Source: Pirellula sp.
Lineage (GTDB): Bacteria > Planctomycetota > Planctomycetia > Pirellulales > PNKZ01
DNA: 64,000 nt
Assembly (NCBI GenBank): GCA_013822735.1
Contig: PNKZ01000002.1
Location: forward strand, 124,001-188,000
Direction of reading: 5' to 3'
Shown: positions 1-9,683 of the stretch, one piece after another
Numbering within the stretch: position 1 is the first letter of the stretch
How the letters are laid out: each line of letters begins with the position of its first letter
Notes under the pieces: generated by a model
The model's input: the letters and a program-made list of their open reading frames with translations, nothing else
The model's database searches: none
What the model was told of the DNA's origin: nothing
Position numbers and translations under genes: made by a program

Positions 1-2634
1 TTTGACGATGTCGCCGACCGAGACGACTTCGTGCGGGTCCTTTACGTACTTGTCGGCCAAGTGGCTGATATGCACGAGACCGGAGTCTTTGAGGCCGATA
101 TCGACGAACGCGCCGAAGTCGACGACGTTGAGCACTGTGCCGCGAAGCTCCATGCCGGGCTGCAAATCGTCGAGCTTAAGGATACCTTGCTTGAAGATCG
201 GCGGCGGCAGACCTTCGCGCGGGTCGCGGCCCGGTCGCGTGAGTTGCGTAATGATGTCGTGCAACGAGAGCGTGCCGACACGTAGCTGCAACGCCATGCG
301 TTGCAGATCGATGCCGCGAGATTTTTCGGCAATCTTGGCGACTTTTTCCTTGTCGGCCAAATCTTCCGGCTTCGCGCCGAGCTGCTCAAGAACGCGTTCG
401 GCGGTCTCGTAGCTCTCGGGATGAATCCAGGTGCCGTCGAGCGGGTTTTCGCCGCCGGTGAGCTTGAGGAAGCCCGCCGCTTGTACGAAGGCCGCTTCGC
501 CGACGCCGCTGACGGCCTTCAGCTGTTCGCGGCTTGCGAACGGTCCGTTGGCTTGGCGATGGTCGAAGATGCGCTGGGCCGTGAGTTGATTCAGGCCGGA
601 GACGTAACGCAGCAGCGAAGGGCTGGCCGTGTTCAAATCGACGCCGACATAATTCACACACGATTCGACGACGCCGTCGAGCGAGTCGCGTAAGTGTTTG
701 GCTTTGACGTCGTGTTGATAAAGGCCGACGCCCAAACTATTGGGCTCGATCTTCACGAGCTCGCTGAGCGGGTCCTGCAGCCTGCGACCGATGGAAACCG
801 CGCCGCGGACCGTGGCGTCGCGATCGGGGAATTCCTCGCGACCGAGCGGGCTGGCCGAGTAGACGCTCGCACCGGCCTCGCTCACGATCACGTAGGAAAC
901 GCCCGTGCCCGCCAAATCGGTCGAGATCAGGTCGGCGACGAAGGTTTCGGTTTCGCGACAGGCAGTGCCGTTGCCGATGACGACGACGGAGAGTTGCCGT
1001 TCTTTCGCGACTTCGACAAGCTTCGCCTTCGATTGGGCGCGGCGTTCGGCGTTGCCCACAATAAAGACGACGCCGTGTTCGAGCAAGTTGCCGAACTCGT
1101 CGAGGGCGACCCACTTACAGCCGCTCTTGAAGCCGGGGTCGAGAGCGAGCAGGCGACGCTCGCGGACCGGCGGCTGCAGCAGCAAGTTGCGCAGATTCTT
1201 GGCGAAGACCTCGACGGCGTGCGTCTCGGCGTCGTCGGTCAGTTCGCGGCGCATTTCCCGTTCGAGGCTTGGCAACACCAAACGCTGGAGTGCGTCGCGG
1301 CCGCAACCGCGGAGGAACTCGGCGTGCGGATGGCCGGCCGGCACGAGCAATTCGTCGACCACGCGCTCCATAGCGGCGATGTCGGAATCGATTCGTACGC
1401 GGAGGACCTTCGCCTTTTCGCCGCGATTGATCGCCAGCACGCGGTGCGGCGGCAGCTTCGAGACCGATTCGGAGAATTGGAAGTAGTCGCGGAAAGCCCG
1501 CTGCATTTCCGCAGCGCGGCGTTCGGCCTTCGTCAGAATCTTCTTCGGCTTCTTTTCTTTCTTGCGCGGCTGCCTTTGTGCCACGGCTGCCCCCGGCAAC
1601 GGGGCCGATTCGTCCGTCGACGGCAACGGGGAATCGACGACGCGGGCCGTCGACTCGGTGTCTTCGACGCCTTCGGGTGTCGCGGCGGCGTCCGCTTCCG
1701 GTACGGCCGTATCGACCGGCGGTTCGGCGGGATCGACCGGAGCCCCTTCTTCTTCCATGTCCGAAGCTTGCAACTCTTCCGGCGTTTCGACGGCGTCGAA
1801 GTGCGGCGTCTCGACGTCGGCGACCGCATCGGCTACGAACGTCGCGCTTTGCGCCTCATCGCTTTCGTCTGAGAGGCCGGCGAAGAGCGGCTGCGATGCC
1901 TCGTCGGCCTTGGCGCTCTTTTCGGCGGCATTCTTTTCCGCTTTGTCGGCGGCGGCACGTTCCGCTTGCTTCTCGGTCCCCGGCTTTACTTCCGGTTCGA
2001 CGGCGGTGGTCGTGATCTTGCCCGACTTTTCGAGAATCGTACGTACGCGCCCGCGGAAATCGGCACGCTCGCTAAAGAGCTCGGCAAGGATGTGGCCGGC
2101 GCCGAGCAACGCATCGGCAGGAGTGACCACCTGTTTGTCGGCGCCGACGATGTCGGGATTGTTCGTGTTGACGAAATCGGCGAGCCGCGTATTCAGATCG
2201 GCGGCCAGCGGATCGGCGGCCAGAATCTCCAATGCCAGCGGTTCTAGGCCGCGGGCCCGGGCCGAAGTGGCGAGCGTTTGCTTCTTCGGCTTGTACGGGA
2301 GGTAAAGATCTTCCAAGCGCCGCGCGGTCGTTGCTCCTTCGATTGCTTTGGCGAGCTCGGGCGTGAGCTTTCCTTGCGAATCGATCGACCGGAGGATCGT
2401 TTGCTTGCGCTCGACGAGCTGCCGTTGCTTCGTCACGCGATCTTGAATGGCGCGGATCGGCTCTTCGTCGAGACCGCCGGTTTGGTCTTTGCGATACCGT
2501 GTAATGAAAGGAACGGTGTTCCCTTCATCCAGGAGCTTGACCACGGCTTCAACGCGCGGTTGCGGGAGGTTCAACGCCTTGGCAATCGGCGAGAAGTCGA
2601 TCGCGACGGGAGATTCGATGCTCGAGAGAGACAT
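1..2634 (-). CDS. tex: Tex-family S1 RNA-binding transcription accessory protein (3' end beyond window)
   Basis: The frame is open from ATG 2634 to the window edge (878 codons), so the C-terminus is missing. The N-terminus carries the Tex signature (FITRYRKDQTGGLDEEPIR). The YqgF-like RNase H fold lies around residues 495-625 (LLALDPGFKSGCKW). A helix-hairpin-helix region follows near 665-735 (LNTASPSLLRYVSGL), and then an S1 domain (GMELRGTVLNVVDFGAFVDI) that runs off the edge. Tex proteins are cytoplasmic nucleic-acid-binding factors linked to transcription. Unusual is an acidic, Ala/Glu/Asp-rich insert of about 150 residues (roughly 205-358) ending in a lysine patch (PRKKEKKPKK), between the N-terminal region and the next conserved block. 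Family assignment is firm; the insert's role is unknown. Confidence 0.95.
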   Translation of the reverse strand, partial: MSLSSIESPVAIDFSPIAKALNLPQPRVEAVVKLLDEGNTVPFITRYRKDQTGGLDEEPIRAIQDRVTKQRQLVERKQTILRSIDSQGKLTPELAKAIEGATTARRLEDLYLPYKPKKQTLATSARARGLEPLALEILAADPLAADLNTRLADFVNTNNPDIVGADKQVVTPADALLGAGHILAELFSERADFRGRVRTILEKSGKITTTAVEPEVKPGTEKQAERAAADKAEKNAAEKSAKADEASQPLFAGLSDESDEAQSATFVADAVADVETPHFDAVETPEELQASDMEEEGAPVDPAEPPVDTAVPEADAAATPEGVEDTESTARVVDSPLPSTDESAPLPGAAVAQRQPRKKEKKPKKILTKAERRAAEMQRAFRDYFQFSESVSKLPPHRVLAINRGEKAKVLRVRIDSDIAAMERVVDELLVPAGHPHAEFLRGCGRDALQRLVLPSLEREMRRELTDDAETHAVEVFAKNLRNLLLQPPVRERRLLALDPGFKSGCKWVALDEFGNLLEHGVVFIVGNAERRAQSKAKLVEVAKERQLSVVVIGNGTACRETETFVADLISTDLAGTGVSYVIVSEAGASVYSASPLGREEFPDRDATVRGAVSIGRRLQDPLSELVKIEPNSLGVGLYQHDVKAKHLRDSLDGVVESCVNYVGVDLNTASPSLLRYVSGLNQLTAQRIFDHRQANGPFASREQLKAVSGVGEAAFVQAAGFLKLTGGENPLDGTWIHPESYETAERVLEQLGAKPEDLADKEKVAKIAEKSRGIDLQRMALQLRVGTLSLHDIITQLTRPGRDPREGLPPPIFKQGILKLDDLQPGMELRGTVLNVVDFGAFVDIGLKDSGLVHISHLADKYVKDPHEVVSVGDIVK

Positions 2635-3225
2635 GCGCCGGGCCGAGCGAAAACGAGACGAGGATAGCGACGCCGGCATTTCGATAGGCGCTAGGGCTTA
2701 TCGCGATACCGCTAGTTCGACCACCGAGGCTCAGCCGCGGCGTCAAACGGACGTCACACTTCCCTGCATTGCGGTTGGTTTCACCGCCTCGTCTGGAGTC
2801 GCCCCATGGTCCTTAAATAGTTGACTGCGAGAGACTTAACGATTCGGCAATCTAGGCGTTGCGTAGACGAGTGTCAAGCGAACGACGAGCGCGAGCGTGG
2901 CCAAATTCCGCCACAATGGCTGAGGTAACTAAGTCGAGAATGGTTCGCCGGCGGTCGTATAGGTTTCGCCAATTTCACAAACCATTGAATTCCCTTGCCT
3001 GCTTTCTCCACATGCCGGCGTGAAAAACGCCGGCGATTAGGAAATTGTTATCGATTCCGACGAAATGTCGCAAGTTCCCCTGCGGGTAGGTCGATAACTG
3101 CCTCGCCGCAGTGAATCGGTGAAAAGAACGTCCGGCGTGCATGGGATGCATCACGGGAGTTTGAGATCGGAGACGCCTCCGACGACCGCCCTGCGAATCT
3201 TGTCGCGATAGAAGGGATGCTTCGC
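2635..3225. other. Intergenic region with one perfect hairpin
   Basis: I see no convincing gene here. At 3014-3034 there is a perfect 8-bp inverted repeat (GCCGGCGT, loop GAAAA, ACGCCGGC). No T-run follows on the + strand, so it is not a classical intrinsic terminator. The region should hold the promoters of tex (leftward) and of the small gene at 3226, but I cannot place boxes with confidence. Confidence 0.5.
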
Positions 3226-3462
3226 ATGTCTAAGACTCAATTGCGCGTTTTCCGCGGTCCTGAAACGGTCCAGCACGTCGAAGAAGCCTGCGAGCCGAAT
3301 ACGGTACGCGTTCCGTTCGGCGAAATCTATCCGCTGCTGGCCGATGCCGTCCGGAATCGCCGCACTTGGCTGCATGATTTCGATCACGACGACCTCGTCA
3401 TCCCGACCGACCTCTACGAAATGCTGCTGGCTTACCAATTTAGCCGCCGGCCGTCGGCGTAG
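3226..3462 (+). CDS. Small conserved-looking hypothetical protein (78 aa)
   Basis: The product is soluble, with no signal peptide or membrane segment. An in-frame ATG exists at 3217, but the purine-rich AGAAGGG (3210-3216) abuts it and lies 9 bases before ATG 3226, so 3226 is preferred. The sequence looks like an ordinary small folded protein (mixed charge, motif TWLHDFDHDDLVIPTDLYE). I do not recognise a named family. It stands alone between tex and the LOG gene and is followed by an intrinsic terminator at 3558, so it is probably a single-gene transcript. Confidence 0.6.
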   Translation: MSKTQLRVFRGPETVQHVEEACEPNTVRVPFGEIYPLLADAVRNRRTWLHDFDHDDLVIPTDLYEMLLAYQFSRRPSA

Positions 3463-3557
3463 GGTGCGAAATGTGCTTGGTGCTTCGTTGCGTTAACCAG
3501 CGGCGGCGCTTAGATAACGAAACACTCGGCACCACAAACTTTGCACGCTCGGAAACC

Positions 3558-3587
3558 GCCCGGCCTGAAATGGTCGGGCTTTTTTTT
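3558..3587 (+). terminator. Intrinsic terminator after the 78-aa gene
   Basis: An 8-bp stem with one G.T pair (GCCCGGCC / GGTCGGGC, 6-nt loop) is followed directly by eight T residues on the + strand. It separates the small gene from the LOG-family gene at 3647. Confidence 0.85.
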
Positions 3588-3646
3588 GCGCCGGCGCGTA
3601 CTATTTGGTCGTGCGCCCCGAAGTTTTTCGGTAAGGAAACCCGCCG

Positions 3647-4744
3647 ATGAGTTCAGCCGACCCGCAACAGAACCCGCCGCCGTTTGACCCAAGCGGATCG
3701 ATTCGCGGATCTTTTGTGCAGCCCGATATGCCGGGCGGTCCGGCGCCGCGCAATCGCATCGAGCCGGTCGGCGGCCAGGAACGGATTGCCGATTTGATTT
3801 CGGCGCTCAAGGAAACGGTCGACAAGATGGCCGCCGATCAGGTGAGCCGCGGCGACCTGAAGATCATCAACCGCACGGTGCGCGAACTGCGTTACGCGTT
3901 CAAAGTATTTGCCCCGTATCGTCGCAACCGGAAGGTGACCGTGTACGGTTCGGCCCGTACGAAAGAAACCGATCCGGCGTACAAGGCGGCCGTGGCGTTC
4001 GGCCAAGCTATTGCGGCCCAGAAATGGATGGTCGTCACCGGCGCCGCCAGCGGCATTATGGAAGCCGGGCACGTCGGCGCGGGGCGCGAAGCGTCGATGG
4101 GGGTGAATATCATGCTCCCGTTCGAGCAAGGCTCGAACCCGATCATCGCCGGCGACAAGAAGCTGGTGCACATGAAGTACTTCTTCACGCGCAAACTTAT
4201 GTTCGTGAAAGAGTGCGATGCGCTGGCGTGTTTCCCCGGCGGTTTCGGCACGCTCGACGAATTCACGGAGATCGTCACGCTGCTGCAAACCGGCAAGCGC
4301 GATATGGTGCCGATCGTCCTGCTCGACGCCGTCGGCGGCACCTACTGGCACGACTTCATGGTGTTTGTGAAGAAGCAACTGCTCGACGGCCGGATGATCT
4401 CGCCTGAAGACATGTCGCTCTTCAAGGTCACGGAGAACATGGACGAGGCCGTGCAGGAGATCGTCGGGTTCTTTCATACCTATCACAGTATGCGGTACGT
4501 CCAAGACCGACTCGTGCTGCGCTTGCAGCACACGCCGACGCACGCGCAAATGCAGACGATCAACGAGAAATTTGCCGACATTCTCGTCTCGGGTAAGTTC
4601 GAACTGTTGCGCGAGCCGATGGACGAAGAGCGCGACGAGACCGATCTGATGCACATGACCAGGCTGATGATGCACTTCAATCGCCGCAGCTTGGGCCGCC
4701 TCCGTCAGCTGATCGACTGGCTGAACCAGAATTGCCGCGCGTAG
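3647..4744 (+). CDS. LOG-family / TIGR00730 Rossmann-fold nucleotide 5'-monophosphate phosphoribohydrolase-like protein
   Basis: The family motif PGGFGTLDEFTEI is at about residues 197-209 and the nucleotide-binding segment TGAASGIMEAGHVGAGREAS at about 130-150. LOG enzymes cleave the N-glycosidic bond of nucleoside monophosphates, the best known substrate being cytokinin ribotides; in most bacteria the physiological substrate is uncertain. At 365 residues it is longer than the usual 180-250. The extra length is a proline-rich N-terminus, a helical segment before the core and a C-terminal helical domain. The ATG at 3647 is preceded by GTAAGG at a suitable distance. It converges with the haem genes on the other strand. 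Confidence 0.88.
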   Translation: MSSADPQQNPPPFDPSGSIRGSFVQPDMPGGPAPRNRIEPVGGQERIADLISALKETVDKMAADQVSRGDLKIINRTVRELRYAFKVFAPYRRNRKVTVYGSARTKETDPAYKAAVAFGQAIAAQKWMVVTGAASGIMEAGHVGAGREASMGVNIMLPFEQGSNPIIAGDKKLVHMKYFFTRKLMFVKECDALACFPGGFGTLDEFTEIVTLLQTGKRDMVPIVLLDAVGGTYWHDFMVFVKKQLLDGRMISPEDMSLFKVTENMDEAVQEIVGFFHTYHSMRYVQDRLVLRLQHTPTHAQMQTINEKFADILVSGKFELLREPMDEERDETDLMHMTRLMMHFNRRSLGRLRQLIDWLNQNCRA

Positions 4745-4772
4745 GTTCGCGGCGTCTTCGGCTACGGCTAAT

Positions 4773-6227
4773 TCAGCGCCCGACGATGCGCTCGGCCGCG
4801 GCGCGACCGCTACGAATGCATTGCGGCACGCCGACGCCGCGATACGCGTTACCCGCCACGGCGAGGCCCGGCAATGTGGCGACGCGGCTTTCAATGCGGT
4901 CGACGAGGTCGACATGCCCCAGATGATACTGCGGCATCGCCCTGTTCCAGCGCGCGACTTCCCAGAGGTGCGGCTCGCCGCGCAGGCCGATGATTTCTCC
5001 TAGTTCTCGGCTCACGATCTTTCGAATGTCGGCATCACTCGCTTCGACGAGATCCGGGCGCATAGCTCCGCCGAGGAACGTGCGAATCAGTACGCAACCG
5101 TCCGGAGCGCGTCCGGGGAACTTTCGACTGCTGAAGCTGGCCGCCAAAATATCACGGCGCTCGGCCTCCGGCACGACGAACCCAAATGCATGGAGCGGGT
5201 TAGCGATCTGATCGAGTTTGTATCCGGCGACGGCAATCGTCGCCCCGGCATATTCGATTTGTCCCAGGTCGGCGGCGAGGGCGGCATCGACTGTGCCTAG
5301 CAATCGCGCGGCGTGCGGCGCGGACACGGCCACGATGACTCCATCGAACGATTCGTCCGGTCCTTCGTTTACGGTAATCTGCCACGCGTCGCCGTTGCGC
5401 GACAGCTTCATCGCGGAAACACCGGTGCGCACGCATCCCGTCGGCAATCGCTCCGTTAGCGCCGTGACGATCCGGCCCATGCCGTCGCGCGGAGCTACGA
5501 ATAGGCTGTATCGTGCGCCGGAGGCCTCGCGCTGCGCCGCCCCTTCGCTGCCGCGCGCCTTTCTCGCGGCTCGAATGAGGCTCCCGTGTTGTTGCTCTTG
5601 CTCGAAAAATTTCGGTAGTGCGGCGCGCATGCTCAGCTTGGCGGGGTCGGCAGTGAAGATGCCCGAGACGAGCGGTTGTACAAGGCGTTCGTACGCCTCA
5701 CGGCCCACGCGGCGCACGGCGAATGATTCCAAGCTCTCATCACTCGCTTCGCGGCGCGGCGGCACCCAACATTCCCCGAGCGCGCGCAGCTTGCCGCGCC
5801 AGCTCAAGAGCGGCGATTTTAGTATCGGCAGCACTTGCGACGGGGTCATCAACTGAAACCCCTCCGGCACCGGATGCAGTCGGCCCGCTCGCAATACCAG
5901 CGCTCGACGGCGCGCGGGGTCGGTAGGCAGCAGCTCACCTTCGATACCCAGTTCGCGACAAAGCTCCAATCCGCCCGACACGTTGGTGACGAAATTGTCC
6001 GCCGAGCGCTCGATAAGATAACCGTCGCGCCGCTCGGTTTGCAGAATGCCGCCGAGGCGATTGTTCGCTTCGAAGAGCGTGACGTTAATGGAGGGATCGA
6101 GCGTTACAAGCCGATGCGCCGCGGCGAGCCCGCTAATGCCCCCGCCGATTACCGCGATGCGCCGACGATTTAGCCCAGGCGCTTGACGCCGGGAGTCCGC
6201 GATTGGATCAGGAGCAGATTCATCCAT
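4773..6227 (-). CDS. hemG: Protoporphyrinogen oxidase (FAD-dependent)
   Basis: The product catalyses the six-electron oxidation of protoporphyrinogen IX to protoporphyrin IX in haem synthesis; the oxygen-dependent type is often called HemY. The N-terminal dinucleotide-binding motif IAVIGGGISGLAAA (residues about 24-37) is followed by the typical FEANNRLGGILQT and ERSADNF segments. The C-terminal FAD motif region contains GLAVAGNAYRGVGVPQCI. The length of 484 aa is normal for the family. It lies 41 bp downstream of the hemD-hemE fusion on the same strand, consistent with one haem operon. No transmembrane segment is obvious; it is likely soluble or peripheral. Confidence 0.93.
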   Translation of the reverse strand: MDESAPDPIADSRRQAPGLNRRRIAVIGGGISGLAAAHRLVTLDPSINVTLFEANNRLGGILQTERRDGYLIERSADNFVTNVSGGLELCRELGIEGELLPTDPARRRALVLRAGRLHPVPEGFQLMTPSQVLPILKSPLLSWRGKLRALGECWVPPRREASDESLESFAVRRVGREAYERLVQPLVSGIFTADPAKLSMRAALPKFFEQEQQHGSLIRAARKARGSEGAAQREASGARYSLFVAPRDGMGRIVTALTERLPTGCVRTGVSAMKLSRNGDAWQITVNEGPDESFDGVIVAVSAPHAARLLGTVDAALAADLGQIEYAGATIAVAGYKLDQIANPLHAFGFVVPEAERRDILAASFSSRKFPGRAPDGCVLIRTFLGGAMRPDLVEASDADIRKIVSRELGEIIGLRGEPHLWEVARWNRAMPQYHLGHVDLVDRIESRVATLPGLAVAGNAYRGVGVPQCIRSGRAAAERIVGR

Positions 6228-6268
6228 AGGGAAAGTTCAGCCGTCCGCAGTCTACATTCCGCAGTCGT

Positions 6269-8284
6269 TCACGCGCCGTTGCGCCATTCGTGCACGGCAT
6301 CGACCAAGGCGATCACGTTTTCCACCGGTGTGTGCTGATAGATACCGTGACCGAGATTGAAGATATGCCCCGGGCGACCGGCGGCCTGCGAGAGCACTTC
6401 CCGGGCGCGCTGACGAATATGTTGCGGGGTCGAGAGGAGCACCAGCGGTTCGAGGTTCCCCTGCACGGCTCGGTCGTAGCCGATCGTGGCCCAGGCTTCA
6501 TCGAGCCGAACCCGCCAATCGACGCCGATCACCGCACCGCCGGCCTCGGCATAGAGCGGCATCAGCGCGGGATTGCCGGTGCCGAAATTGATTACCGGCG
6601 TGCCGGGCGTGATTCCTTCGATGATCTGCCGGACATAGGGGAGCACATAGCGACGGTAGTCGTCCGGCCCGAGGCAACCGACCCAGCTATCAAAGAGTTG
6701 TACGACTTGCGCGCCGCCGGCGATCTGGCCGTTGAGATACCGTGTGATACTGCGAGCCAGCTTCGTCATGAGCTCGTCCCAAGCCTTCGGCTCGCGATAC
6801 ATGAGCGTCTTAGTATGGACGTAGTTGCGGCTGCCGCCCCCTTCGATTACGTAGCTGGCAAGCGTAAACGGCGCACCTGCAAAGCCGATCACCGGAATAT
6901 GCCCCGGCATGGCGGCGCGCGTTTGCCGGACCGTTTCCACGACGAATTGCAGTTCATCGAGGTTCTTGAGCTCGTCAATGCGTTCAACGTCGCGCGCTAC
7001 GCGTACCGGATTATGAATAACCGGGCCTTCGCCGTGGGCAAACTCCAGATCGACTCCCATCGGCTCGAGCATCGGGAGTAAGTCGGAGAAGATGATCGCC
7101 GCATCGACGCCGAGCCTCGTGACGGCCGTGACCATCACCTCGGCACAGAGCGCCGGATTCTTGCAGAGCTCCAAGAACGTCGTCTTGGCGCGGACCTCGC
7201 GGTACTCCTGCATGTAGCGGCCGGCTTGACGCATGAGCCACACCGGCGTTCGGTCGCACGGCTCGCGACGGCAGGCCTTCATAAACGGCGAGTCGTACCA
7301 AGGTGCCGTCTTATCGGCCGCGGTTTGCAAAGCTTCGGCGGTTTGCGAAGCCACGTTGGCATAAGTAGCTGTTACTCGTGCAGCCGGGTACGTAGCCGCA
7401 GGCGAAGACCCGGTTTGTTTCTTCAAGCTGAGCCCCGCCTTGCGTCGCGCGATGAGTTGCGGTGCGTGCTCTGCGGCCGCTTGTACGAGCTGCCCCATCT
7501 TGCCGTGCTGCGGTTCGATATCGACTCGAATGTCGTTGTCGTCGAGCGATTCGCTCGTCGTCGGACCAATGGAAGCGACGATCGTGCGGTCGAGCCCCTC
7601 GCGTACGGCGTCGCCGAGCCCGAGTTGTTCGGCCATCCGCAGGAGATTGATCACCTGATGTGCGGAGGTGAACATCACGACGTCGAGTTCGCCGGCCGCA
7701 ATGCGTCGGATGTTGGCCTCAAGCGGTCCGGTGTCGGTGGGAAAGTCGTAGCTATAGACCTTCACCGTACGCACGTTGGCGCCGCGCGCTTCGAGCCCCG
7801 CCGTGAGGCTGACGTTGGGCTTGCCGTATTCCTGCACGCCGACGGTCTGCCCGGCGACCGGCACACCGCCGTCGATCACGGCCAGCACTTCGCGCCAGGT
7901 GTTCGGCTCGGCGGCGCGGAACTTCGGCGTCACGCCCCACTCGCGCAAGACGGCCGTCGGCTTCGGGCCGCGGGCGATGGTCGTGACGTCGCTCAAGGCG
8001 TTGATGAATTGCTGCTTGTCGACGTGTCGTTCGATTTGGCTGACCAAGTGCCGCGTGCCGACGCCGGTCATCAGGATCACGATGTCGATCTCGCCATGGA
8101 TCACCCGCTGGGCGAAGTCGACGGCATCGGCATTGCTCTCCAGCCCTACTTCGCGGAGCGACGGCGAGACTTGCGGCAGCCCGCCGAATCGCTCGATGAG
8201 TCGGGCCATTTCCTCGGCTCGTCGGCTTTCGAACGCCCCGACGCGTAGACCCCCGAAATTCGCCGTCGCTTCACTCACGCTCAA
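6269..8284 (-). CDS. hemE: HemD-HemE fusion: uroporphyrinogen-III synthase joined to uroporphyrinogen decarboxylase
   Basis: Residues about 1-265 look like HemD, the enzyme that cyclises hydroxymethylbilane (start region GLRVGAFESRRAEEMARLIE; TSAHQVINLLRMAE near 200). A Ser/Ala/Thr-rich linker of about 60 residues follows. Residues about 335-671 are a full HemE, with RTPVWLMRQAGRYMQEYR at the N-terminal active-site loop, FSDLLPMLEPMG, and GFAGAPFTLASYVIEGGGS. HemE removes four carboxyls to give coproporphyrinogen III, so one polypeptide would carry two successive steps. No ATG fits; TTG 8284 or GTG 8278 is the likely start. It is followed by the PPO gene in the same direction. Confidence 0.92.
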   Translation of the reverse strand: MSVSEATANFGGLRVGAFESRRAEEMARLIERFGGLPQVSPSLREVGLESNADAVDFAQRVIHGEIDIVILMTGVGTRHLVSQIERHVDKQQFINALSDVTTIARGPKPTAVLREWGVTPKFRAAEPNTWREVLAVIDGGVPVAGQTVGVQEYGKPNVSLTAGLEARGANVRTVKVYSYDFPTDTGPLEANIRRIAAGELDVVMFTSAHQVINLLRMAEQLGLGDAVREGLDRTIVASIGPTTSESLDDNDIRVDIEPQHGKMGQLVQAAAEHAPQLIARRKAGLSLKKQTGSSPAATYPAARVTATYANVASQTAEALQTAADKTAPWYDSPFMKACRREPCDRTPVWLMRQAGRYMQEYREVRAKTTFLELCKNPALCAEVMVTAVTRLGVDAAIIFSDLLPMLEPMGVDLEFAHGEGPVIHNPVRVARDVERIDELKNLDELQFVVETVRQTRAAMPGHIPVIGFAGAPFTLASYVIEGGGSRNYVHTKTLMYREPKAWDELMTKLARSITRYLNGQIAGGAQVVQLFDSWVGCLGPDDYRRYVLPYVRQIIEGITPGTPVINFGTGNPALMPLYAEAGGAVIGVDWRVRLDEAWATIGYDRAVQGNLEPLVLLSTPQHIRQRAREVLSQAAGRPGHIFNLGHGIYQHTPVENVIALVDAVHEWRNGA

Positions 8285-8512
8285 TGCTCTATGTGTAGTT
8301 GTGTCATTCGCTCGTCAAAGGCGAGCTGCCGACGTAAGTCGGCGGGTGAACCATGTATATCGCCATGCTACCCCCGTGGGCGCAAGTAAAAAAGGTGGGC
8401 TGCCCCGGCGTGAGGGCTCTGTTAGGATGAACGGCTCCGCCGGCGCGCCATCGTGCGCGTGCCCAAGCTTACGCACACCCCGCCGTTGCGCACGCCGCGC
8501 ACTCTTCTCGCC

Positions 8513-9670
8513 ATGAGCTCAGCCGCACCTTCGATCTACGACGAACTCACCCAAGCCATGCAAGCCGGCGGCGTCGATCAAGCGCTCGAACGCTTGGCCG
8601 CGCATTTCAAGTCGGCCAGCCAATTTCACGACTTGTTCGACGTGCGCTTGATGCAGGCCCGTCGTAAGGCCGGCCAGCCGATCATCTGGACGAAGACGAT
8701 GGAAGACCTGCCCGAGCCCGCGCGCACCGCCGTGGAAGACGCCTCGCTCGAAGCGTGTCGCGAAGTCGGTCATGGGCTTCTGGCGGTAGGTCGCGTGCGC
8801 GAAGCTTGGATGTACTTGCGCCCGACCGGCGATAAAGCCGCCGTCGCCGTGGAACTGGAAAAACTCGTGCAGGAAGACGAGAGCCTCTCGGAAGACGTAA
8901 TCGACATCGCGCTCAACGAGGGTGTCGCTCCGCGCCTCGGTTTTCAGTTGATGCTGCAGAACTACGGGCTCTGCAACTGCGTGACGACCTTTGATTCGTC
9001 GATGCACCAGCGTCCTAAGGCCGATCGCATCGCCGTCGTCGGCCTGCTTGTAGAGCATATTCACGACGAACTGCTTAACAACGTCCGCGACGACATCGCA
9101 CGGCAGCAAGGAACGAAGCCGAGCGAAGCGACGTTGGCCGAACTTGTGCGCGAACGGGAATGGCTCTTTGAAAACGACAACTACCATACCGACGCCACGC
9201 ACCTACAATCGATCGTGCGGTTCGCAGTGGTGCTTGACGATCCGGCGCTGCTACGCAAGGTGATCGATTGTTGCGAGTACGGTCGGCATCTCAGTCAGTC
9301 GTATCAGTTTCCGGGTCGCTCGCCGTTTCCGGATGTGTACGTACATCACGCCCTCTACTTCCGCGCCGTGCTCGGCGAGAATGTGGAAGAGGCGATCGCG
9401 TACTTCAAGGCCGAAGCGGAAGCGGCGCTCGACGACCAGGACAAGTCGCCGATCGAAGTTTACCTGTCGCTGCTGGCCCGCACCGGTCGCACGGCGGAGG
9501 CGATGGACGAAACGGCCCGTCTGCTGCCGGCCGGCAAACGCCAAAGCGATCTGGCGCCGAGCCTGCAGGAACTCGCGCAACTCTCCGGCGATTACGGTCG
9601 CTTGGCAAAGCTCTCGCGCGACCGCGGCGACCTACTCGCTTTTGCCGCGGCATTGACGAGCACGAAATAA
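8513..9670 (+). CDS. Helical-repeat-like hypothetical protein
   Basis: The predicted protein is 385 aa from ATG 8513; an upstream in-frame GTG at 8453 would add a basic, proline-rich stretch unlike the rest. It is soluble, rich in Ala/Glu/Leu, and reads as a series of amphipathic helices (for example EACREVGHGLLAVGRVREA near 80-100 and a TPR-like stretch near the C-terminus). There are no catalytic motifs or membrane segments. The small membrane protein gene starts 13 bp downstream, suggesting co-transcription. It is divergent from the haem operon (8284 against 8513), so the 230 bp between them should hold two promoters. Function not recognised. Confidence 0.7.
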   Translation: MSSAAPSIYDELTQAMQAGGVDQALERLAAHFKSASQFHDLFDVRLMQARRKAGQPIIWTKTMEDLPEPARTAVEDASLEACREVGHGLLAVGRVREAWMYLRPTGDKAAVAVELEKLVQEDESLSEDVIDIALNEGVAPRLGFQLMLQNYGLCNCVTTFDSSMHQRPKADRIAVVGLLVEHIHDELLNNVRDDIARQQGTKPSEATLAELVREREWLFENDNYHTDATHLQSIVRFAVVLDDPALLRKVIDCCEYGRHLSQSYQFPGRSPFPDVYVHHALYFRAVLGENVEEAIAYFKAEAEAALDDQDKSPIEVYLSLLARTGRTAEAMDETARLLPAGKRQSDLAPSLQELAQLSGDYGRLAKLSRDRGDLLAFAAALTSTK

Positions 9671-9683
9671 CTAACATCGTGCA

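Noticed and set aside
3007-3028. Near-identical 22-mers at about 3007 and 15390 (TCCACATGCCGGCGT, then G or A, then AAAAAC)
   Set aside because: The second copy lies inside a coding region with no other shared context; one match of this length with a mismatch may be chance.
3466-3600. Possible tRNA between the 78-aa gene and the LOG gene
   Set aside because: A CACCA-like end is visible, but there is no T-arm consensus and no acceptor pairing; the structure present is an intrinsic terminator.
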